This document shows positions 6,166 through 11,207 of a DNA stretch of 11,207 nt, piece after piece (the stretch's first letter is position 1; each line of letters opens with the position of its first letter). Position numbers and translations under genes: made by a program. This DNA is from JAAYZM01 sp964510785 (GTDB lineage: Bacteria; Actinomycetota; Actinomycetes; Actinomycetales; Cellulomonadaceae), in NCBI GenBank assembly GCA_964510785.1, contig CAZECM010000097.1, positions 1 through 11,207 on the forward strand, written 5' to 3'. The notes under the pieces are model-generated. The model ran no database searches, had not been told where the DNA came from, and saw nothing but the letters and a program-made list of their open reading frames with translations.

Positions 6166-7899
6166 TCACTCGGACTGCCAGGAGTGCCACAGCCGCGCGT
6201 AGTCGCCATCCGCGTCCACGAGGTCGTCGTGCGGGCCGATCTCGGTGATGAGTCCGGCGTCGACGACGGCCACACGGTCGGCGTCGTGCGCCGTGTGCAG
6301 CCGGTGCGCGATCGCCACGACGGTGCGCCCCGTGAGCACGGCGGACAGCGAGCGCTCGAGCTCGCGCGCGGCGCGCGGGTCGAGCAGGCTCGTCGCCTCG
6401 TCGAGCACGAGGGTGTGCGGGTCGAGCAGCACGAGCCGCGCGAGCGCGATCTGCTGCGCCTGGGCGGGCGTGAGCGTCACGCCACCCGAGCCCACGAGCG
6501 TCTCGAGCCCCTCGGACAGCCCCTGCACCCAACCGCGCGCGGCGACGGCGTCGAGCGCCCGCAGCAGGTCCTCGTCGGAAGCGGACATGTCGGCGAGGCG
6601 CAGGTTCTCCGCGAGCGTGCCCACGAACACGTGGTGCTCCTGGGTCACGAGCGCGACGTGCCCGCGCAGCTCGTCGAGCGGCAGGTCCACGAGCGGCACG
6701 CCGCCCACCGTCACCGCGCCGCCCGTGGGCGGGTGGATGCCGGCGAGCATGCGCCCGAGCGTCGACTTTCCCGCACCGGAGGGGCCGACGACGGCGAGCC
6801 GCTCGCCCGGTCGCAGCGCGAGGTCGATGCCGTGCAGCACGTTGTGACCCTCGCGGTACGCGTAGGTCACGTCGCGGGCGTCGACCCGCTCGTGCGTGGG
6901 CTCGTCGTCCTTCACGACGCGGTCCGGCTCGACGGCCGCGACACCGATGATCCGCGCGAGCGAGGCCGAGCCCACCTGGATCTCGTCGAGCCAGAAGATC
7001 AGCTCGCCGATCGGGTGGATGATCTGCGACGCGTACAGCGCGACCGTCGTGACCGCGCCGATCGTGACGTGGCCCGTCGAGGCGAGGTACGCGCCCCAGA
7101 TGATGACCGCGAGCACGGGCATGAGGAACGAGGTGTCGATGATCGGGAACAGCACGGTGCGCAGCCGCAGGGTGTACCGCTCGGCCTCGAAGGACTCACG
7201 GATGTCCTCGTCCAGACGCCGACGACGGCGCGCACCGAGACCCAGCGCGTCGATGGTCCGCGCACCCTCGACCGTCTCGGTGATCGTCCCGAAGATCGAG
7301 GCGTACGAGGCGGACTCGCGCAGGTAGCCCGCCGTCGCGCGCTTGAGGTACCAGCGCGTGACCACGAGCAGGAGCGGCAGGCCGGCGAGCAGCCCGATCG
7401 CCACGAGGGGGCTCGTGAAGATCGCGGCCACGGCCGTGAGCACGATCGTGGCGCTCGTGACGAGCACGCGCGGCACGCCGAAGCGCACGGCGTACTGCAC
7501 GCGGTCGATGTCCGTGGTGGTGCGCGCCACGAGGTCACCCGTGCCGGCCCGCTCGACCACGGACAGCGGCAGGCGGGTCACCCGCTCGAGGAACTCCTCG
7601 CGCAGCTGGGCGAACACGGTCTCGCCGAGCACCATCGCGGAGCGCTGGGCGTACCGCACGAGCACGGTCTGGCCCAGCACCGCGCCGAGCAGGATGAGCA
7701 CCGTCTGGTCGATGATGCTCGCGCCCGTCCCGGCGACGACGGCGTCGATCATGCGCCCGAGCAGCCACGGACCGGCGAGGCCGGCGGTCGCGGCGAGGGC
7801 GTGCAGGGTGACGACGACGGCGAGCGGCCGCTTGTACTGGCGCAGCAGGCCGACCGTCTCGTCGCGCAGCATGCGCGAGTCGGCGACGGGGAGCTTCAC
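6166..7899 (-). CDS. ABC exporter half-transporter, catalytic-site subunit (permease plus ATPase)
   Basis: A 577-residue membrane exporter half: six-helix membrane domain (about 25-310) followed by a nucleotide-binding domain (about 340-577). The ATPase keeps Walker A GPSGAGKST (372-380, K378), the Q-loop (Q420 in LVTQE), Walker B LVLDE (D500, E501) and the switch His (H532 in AIAHR). The signature motif, normally LSGGQ, is LTPAQ (476-480). Its good Walker site must therefore pair with the intact LSGGQ of the neighbouring subunit. The GTG at 7899 overlaps the TGA of that gene (GTGA, 7896-7899) and has GGAGG six bases upstream. The N-terminus MKLPVAD resembles that of the partner. The actinobacterial heterodimeric exporter group to which it looks similar includes drug exporters such as TetAB; the substrate here cannot be told. 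It is the last gene of the operon, and a hairpin follows. Confidence 0.93.
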   Translation of the reverse strand: MKLPVADSRMLRDETVGLLRQYKRPLAVVVTLHALAATAGLAGPWLLGRMIDAVVAGTGASIIDQTVLILLGAVLGQTVLVRYAQRSAMVLGETVFAQLREEFLERVTRLPLSVVERAGTGDLVARTTTDIDRVQYAVRFGVPRVLVTSATIVLTAVAAIFTSPLVAIGLLAGLPLLLVVTRWYLKRATAGYLRESASYASIFGTITETVEGARTIDALGLGARRRRRLDEDIRESFEAERYTLRLRTVLFPIIDTSFLMPVLAVIIWGAYLASTGHVTIGAVTTVALYASQIIHPIGELIFWLDEIQVGSASLARIIGVAAVEPDRVVKDDEPTHERVDARDVTYAYREGHNVLHGIDLALRPGERLAVVGPSGAGKSTLGRMLAGIHPPTGGAVTVGGVPLVDLPLDELRGHVALVTQEHHVFVGTLAENLRLADMSASDEDLLRALDAVAARGWVQGLSEGLETLVGSGGVTLTPAQAQQIALARLVLLDPHTLVLDEATSLLDPRAARELERSLSAVLTGRTVVAIAHRLHTAHDADRVAVVDAGLITEIGPHDDLVDADGDYARLWHSWQSE

Positions 7900-9842
7900 G
7901 ACACACCTCCTGCGGCGTGGACGGGGGAATCGACGGAAAGGGGAGCGGGCGTCTCGGCCGGTGTCTCCGCGGGCGTGTCCGCGGCGGCGCGCGAGACGAC
8001 CCGGCGGTACTGGTCGCCGTGCTCGTCGTCGCGGCGCAGCAGCTCACGGTGCGTCCCGGTGAACACAGCCACGCCGTGCTCGACGAAGACGACCTCGTCG
8101 ACCCGGTCGAGCACGAGGGGGCTCGTGCTCACGATGACCGTGGCCAGCCCCGCGCGTGCCGCGGCGAGCCGGTCGGCGATGCGTGCCTCGGTGTGGGCGT
8201 CGACGGCGCTCGTGGGCTCGATGAGCACGAGCACCTCGGCCTGGGTCAGCAGGGCGCGCGCGAGGGCGACCCGCTGGCGCTGACCGCCGGAGAGCGAACG
8301 CCCCTTCTCCTCGACACGCCCGTCGAGTCCGTCGGGGACCGAGTCGAGCACGTCCCCGGCGTCGGCCACCTGCATCGCCTCGAGCATCTCCTCGCGGCTC
8401 GCGTGCCCACGCACGTCGAGCTCGAAATCGAGCACGCCCGAGAACAGGGTGGGTGTCGACTCGGCGACCACGAGGCGACCCCGCACCTCGACGAGGTCGA
8501 GCTCGTGCAGCAGGTGCCGGCCCCACCGCACGGTGCTCAGCGGCGGGTCGGCGAAGCGCGTGGGTCGGTTCCACGCGTCGTCCTTCGTCGAGGCGGGCTT
8601 GCCCCAGGGGCGCCACCACGGGCGGCGCGCGGGTGCGGCGTCGTCGGACTCGTCGTCGTGCGGGATCGCCTCGGCGCTCACGAAGTGCCCGAGGCGCATC
8701 GCGATGGCCGCGGTCTCGTCCGGGTCGGCGCCCACGAGCGCGACCGTGCCGCTCACCGGAACGCGCACGCCGCTCGCCTCGTCGACGAGCTCGGTGCCCC
8801 GGTCCGGCCCCGGCACGGACTCGGTCACGACGCCGTCGGTGCGCTGCCCCGTGGTCGGGACGGAGAGCACCTTGATGATGCGGCGCACGCCGACCGTGGC
8901 GCGCGCGAGGATGCGCATCGTCTCGGAGGCGGACCACAGGGGCTGGGTCAGGAACGCCGCGAAGCCGTAGAACATGACGAGCTCGCCCGGCGTGATGTCG
9001 CCCGCGACCGCCATGCGCGCCCCGGCCCACACGAGCACCGTGAGGAACAGCCCTGGCAGCAGGGTCTGGGTCGCGTCGAGCAGCGACTGGGTCTGCGCGA
9101 CGCGTACGCCGGCCTCGCGGACCTTCTGCGACTGCGTCGCGTAGCGGCCCGCGAAGATCTCCTCGCCGCCGATCCCGCGCAGGATGCGCAGCCCGGAGAC
9201 GGTGTCCGCGCCGAGGGTCGTGAGCCGGCCCTGCGCCTCGCGCTGGTCGGCCTGGCGCTTCTGCAGCGGCTTGACGAGCAGGGCGAGGACACCGACCACG
9301 AGCGGGAGCCCGAGCAGCACGAGCAGGCCGAGCGGCACGGACATGCGCATCATGAGCACGGCGACGACGCCGTACGCGACGATGCCACCCACGAAGCGGG
9401 CGGCGACGGCGAACACCTCGCCGACCCTGAGCGCATCCGAGGCGACCGTGGCGACGACCTCACCGGTGGGCATCTCCGCCGTGACGGCGTCTCCCGTGCG
9501 CGTCGAGTGGTACCCGACGAGCTGGATCGAGTTGTAGGAGGCACGCAGCCAGTTCTGCACGTCGAAGCGGTGGCCCCACACGTTGGAGCCGACCTGCACC
9601 ATGCCGATCGCGCCGATGAGGGCGCAGCCGAGGAACAGCTCGCGCGAGAGCCCCTTGTCGAGCCCGGAGTCGACCACGGTGCCGAGCGCCCACGGCATGA
9701 GGGCGCCACCGACGTTGCTGATGGTGCCGAACACGAGGGAGGCGAGCAGGATCGCGCGCTGGCGACGCGCCTGCCACCACAGGAAGGCCCGCGGTGTGGT
9801 CAGGGGAGGGGTGCCGGGATCGGCGACAGGAAGGGGAAGCAC
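7896..9842 (-). CDS. ABC exporter half-transporter, degenerate-site subunit
   Basis: A 648-residue exporter half, first gene of the operon, with a membrane domain at about 25-320 and a nucleotide-binding domain at about 350-605. The signature LSGGQRQR (517-524) is intact. Walker A is lost: the region reads VALVGADPDETAAI (367-380) with no GK[ST]. Walker B has Ile for the Asp (LVLIEPTSAVD, 538-548; E542 kept), the Q-loop position reads VAEST, and the switch His region reads VSTSP (571-575). This subunit should lend its signature motif but not hydrolyse ATP. An acidic then Trp/Pro-rich insert (about 391-428, with RRPWWRPWG) sits after the degenerate Walker A, and a TPAE repeat tail ends the protein. 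I chose the GTG at 9842 because the protein then starts MLPLPVADPG, similar to its partner. A TTG at 9851 with AGGG six bases upstream is the alternative, and a longer frame back to 9947 is unlikely. Confidence 0.9.
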   Translation of the reverse strand: MLPLPVADPGTPPLTTPRAFLWWQARRQRAILLASLVFGTISNVGGALMPWALGTVVDSGLDKGLSRELFLGCALIGAIGMVQVGSNVWGHRFDVQNWLRASYNSIQLVGYHSTRTGDAVTAEMPTGEVVATVASDALRVGEVFAVAARFVGGIVAYGVVAVLMMRMSVPLGLLVLLGLPLVVGVLALLVKPLQKRQADQREAQGRLTTLGADTVSGLRILRGIGGEEIFAGRYATQSQKVREAGVRVAQTQSLLDATQTLLPGLFLTVLVWAGARMAVAGDITPGELVMFYGFAAFLTQPLWSASETMRILARATVGVRRIIKVLSVPTTGQRTDGVVTESVPGPDRGTELVDEASGVRVPVSGTVALVGADPDETAAIAMRLGHFVSAEAIPHDDESDDAAPARRPWWRPWGKPASTKDDAWNRPTRFADPPLSTVRWGRHLLHELDLVEVRGRLVVAESTPTLFSGVLDFELDVRGHASREEMLEAMQVADAGDVLDSVPDGLDGRVEEKGRSLSGGQRQRVALARALLTQAEVLVLIEPTSAVDAHTEARIADRLAAARAGLATVIVSTSPLVLDRVDEVVFVEHGVAVFTGTHRELLRRDDEHGDQYRRVVSRAAADTPAETPAETPAPLSVDSPVHAAGGVS

Positions 9843-9856
9843 GAGAGACAACGCTA
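9843..9856 (-). promoter_or_regulatory. Possible -10 element of the ABC operon
   Basis: On the minus strand TAGCGT (9856 to 9851), identical to the SURF1 -10 element, lies eight bases before the GTG at 9842, whose G is a plausible transcription start. If this is right the transcript is leaderless, and the TTG at 9851 would lie outside it. The upstream -35 is poor (TTCGAA, 18-base spacer). Confidence 0.35.
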
Positions 9857-9918
9857 ACCCTGGGTACTGACAAGTTCGAATCGTTTTTTCGGCCGCCGGG
9901 ATGCGCAGGCCGGCGGTG

Positions 9919-9924
9919 TAGGGT
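9919..9924 (+). promoter_or_regulatory. Possible -10 element of the DUF3817 gene
   Basis: TAGGGT matches TANNNT, and the GTG lies about 50 bases downstream. A transcript starting near 9931 would have a leader of about 43 bases. No convincing -35 was found. Confidence 0.3.
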
Positions 9925-9973
9925 CCGGCGCGGGGGCGGGAGCACAACGCACGGCGCGACGAGAGGTCAGGTA

Positions 9974-10342
9974 GTGACGAACGACACGCGGACGACGGCG
10001 GAGAAGACGGCGGCGTCCTTGCGGCGGTACCGGGTCATGGCGTGGGTCACGGGTGTGTTCCTGCTGATCCTGTGCGTCGAGATGATCCTCAAGTACGTGC
10101 TCCACGTGGGCGACGACGTGATGCGCTGGATCGAGTGGATCCCCTACGCCCACGGCTGGATCTACGTGCTCTACCTCGTCACCGTGGTGGACCTGTGGGG
10201 CAAGGTGCGCTGGGGCTTCGGCCGGCTCGCCGCGCTCGTGTTCGCCGGCGTCGTGCCCGTCCTCTCCTTCGTTGTCGAGGCGAGGGTCCACCGCGAGGTG
10301 ACGGCGAAGCTCGCGGCCGCCGCGCCGCAGTCCGCTCCGTAG
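9974..10342 (+). CDS. DUF3817 integral membrane protein
   Basis: A 122-residue membrane protein of unknown function. It has three predicted membrane helices (about 21-40, 60-75, 84-102), a short cytosolic N-terminus, and an Ala-rich C-terminus after a charged segment (EARVHREVTAK). The stretches YRVMAWVTGVFLLIL, HGWIYVLYLVTVVDLW and RWGFGRLAALVFAGVVP are what I know as DUF3817. Starting at GTG 9974, with AGAGG upstream (about 7 bases spacing), gives a normal-length protein beginning MTNDTRTTAEK; longer in-frame starts run into low-complexity sequence. The gene lies 43 bases before guaA on the same strand, a pairing I believe is common in actinobacteria, but guaA appears to have its own promoter. 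Confidence 0.88.
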   Translation: MTNDTRTTAEKTAASLRRYRVMAWVTGVFLLILCVEMILKYVLHVGDDVMRWIEWIPYAHGWIYVLYLVTVVDLWGKVRWGFGRLAALVFAGVVPVLSFVVEARVHREVTAKLAAAAPQSAP

Positions 10343-10373
10343 GCGCACCGGTGAGGGGCCCGGTCGCGCCGAC

Positions 10374-10385
10374 TACCCTGGACGC
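10374..10385 (+). promoter_or_regulatory. -10 element for leaderless guaA transcript
   Basis: TACCCT (10374-10379) matches TANNNT and sits six bases before the GTG at 10386, the same geometry as at the SURF1 gene. Transcription would start at the G of the start codon. No Shine-Dalgarno sequence precedes the start, as expected for a leaderless mRNA. Confidence 0.55.
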
Positions 10386-11207
10386 GTGACCTCAGCCCCA
10401 GCGCCCGCCGTCGGCCACCGCCCCGTCCTCGTCGTCGACTTCGGCGCGCAGTACGCCCAGCTCATCGCGCGCCGCGTGCGCGAGGCCGGCGTGTACTCCG
10501 AGATCGTGCCGCACACGTGGACCGTGGAGAAGATCCTCGCGAAGGACCCGGCAGCCGTGATCCTCTCGGGCGGGCCCGCGAGCGTCTACGAGCCGGGTGC
10601 GCCGTCGGTCGACGCCGCGCTCTTCGAGGCCGGCGTGCCCGTGCTGGGCATCTGCTACGGCTTCCAGGCGATGGCGCACGCGCTCGGTGCCGAGGTCGAC
10701 GCCGCGGCCAAGGGCGAGTACGGGCAGACCGGCGTCGAGGTCGGCGCCGTGGGTGAGCTCCTCGCGGGATCGCCCGCCCAGCAGAGCGTGTGGATGAGCC
10801 ACGGTGTGGCCGTCACGGCACCGCCGCCGGGTTTCGCGGTGCTCGCCAGCTCGCCCGGCGCCCCCGTCGCGGCGTTCGAGGACCACGCGCGGCGGTTGTA
10901 CGGCGTGCAGTGGCACCCCGAGGTACGTCACACCCCGCTCGGCCAGCGCGCGCTCGAGAACTTCCTGTACGTCGGGGCCGGCCTCACCCCGGACTGGACG
11001 CCGGGCAACGTCGTGGCCGAGCAGGTCGAGGCCGTCCGCGCCCAGATCGGGGACGCCCGGGTCATCTGCGCGCTGTCGGGCGGCGTGGACTCCTCCGTCG
11101 CGGCGGCGCTCGTGCAGCGCGCCGTGGGGGACCAGCTCACGTGCGTGTTCGTCGACCACGGCCTGCTGCGCGCCGGCGAGGCCGAGCAGGTGGAACGGGA
11201 CTTCGTC
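10386..11207 (+). CDS. guaA: GMP synthetase (glutamine-hydrolysing), 5' half, 3' end outside window
   Basis: Cytosolic enzyme that converts XMP to GMP with ATP and ammonia drawn from glutamine, the last step of guanine nucleotide synthesis. The window holds 274 codons of about 520-530. The class I glutamine amidotransferase domain is complete: DFGAQYAQLIARRVRE (18-33), SGGPASVY (61-68), the nucleophile elbow GICYGFQ with C90, WMSHG (136-140), and WHPE with H177 and E179, which complete the catalytic triad. The ATP-pyrophosphatase domain begins with the P-loop SGGVDSS (231-237) and VFVDHGLLR (254-262). All catalytic residues that can be checked are present. The GTG at 10386 fits the leaderless -10 element and leaves a short, unconserved leader peptide (MTSAPAPAVGHR) before the domain. 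Confidence 0.98.
   Translation, partial: MTSAPAPAVGHRPVLVVDFGAQYAQLIARRVREAGVYSEIVPHTWTVEKILAKDPAAVILSGGPASVYEPGAPSVDAALFEAGVPVLGICYGFQAMAHALGAEVDAAAKGEYGQTGVEVGAVGELLAGSPAQQSVWMSHGVAVTAPPPGFAVLASSPGAPVAAFEDHARRLYGVQWHPEVRHTPLGQRALENFLYVGAGLTPDWTPGNVVAEQVEAVRAQIGDARVICALSGGVDSSVAAALVQRAVGDQLTCVFVDHGLLRAGEAEQVERDFV

Noticed and set aside
6184..9857. Two very long plus-strand open frames (6184-8283 and 7917-9857)
   Set aside because: Both are antisense to the ABC subunit genes and encode Arg/Asp/His-rich low-complexity sequence without recognisable domains.
1..11207. tRNA, rRNA, CRISPR array, complete insertion sequence or prophage genes
   Set aside because: I looked for conserved RNA segments, regular direct repeats with spacers, and transposase or integrase motifs and found none.

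Overview
The base composition (very GC-rich, with G or C at most third codon positions), the GTG starts and the gene families point to a high-GC Gram-positive actinobacterium. It is probably a member of the Micrococcales such as the Cellulomonas group, but no rRNA gene is present to settle that. The window looks like ordinary chromosome: nine protein genes (two cut by the window edges), no RNA genes, no CRISPR array and no complete insertion sequence.

Layout. Positions 1-1897 (minus) hold most of a phosphoketolase. About 350 bases without a convincing gene follow (1952-2301), carrying degenerate 33-35 base tandem repeats and a widely spaced 19-base inverted repeat. A SURF1-family protein (2302-3240, plus) comes next. 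It meets, stop codon to stop codon in a shared CTAG, a DUF222/HNH endonuclease of the 13E12 type (3237-4943, minus), which has a near-consensus LexA (SOS) box upstream. A gene-poor stretch (4982-5207) holds a short coding-like fragment. Positions 5208-5950 (minus) encode two overlapping small multidrug resistance (SMR) proteins with guanidinium-exporter-like residues and opposite charge bias, as expected for an antiparallel heterodimer. A long imperfect hairpin lies at 6086-6138. Positions 6166-9842 (minus) encode two overlapping ABC exporter half-transporters whose nucleotide-binding motifs are lost in a complementary way. Last, on the plus strand, come a DUF3817 membrane protein (9974-10342) and the first half of GMP synthetase guaA (10386-11207).

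How the genes work together. The two two-gene operons (SMR pair, ABC pair) each appear to make one heterodimeric exporter, and each uses a GTGA stop/start overlap, which suggests coupled translation. The SURF1 and guaA genes, and perhaps the ABC operon, have a TANNNT -10 element so close to the GTG start that their transcripts should be leaderless. The phosphoketolase (central carbon metabolism), SURF1 (respiration) and guaA (purine synthesis) are housekeeping genes. The HNH gene and the SMR pair, with the repeats around them, form the more accessory centre of the window. I see no clearly new multi-gene system. The most notable signals are the SOS box, the repeat motif on both sides of the SMR operon, and the strongly asymmetric ABC pair.
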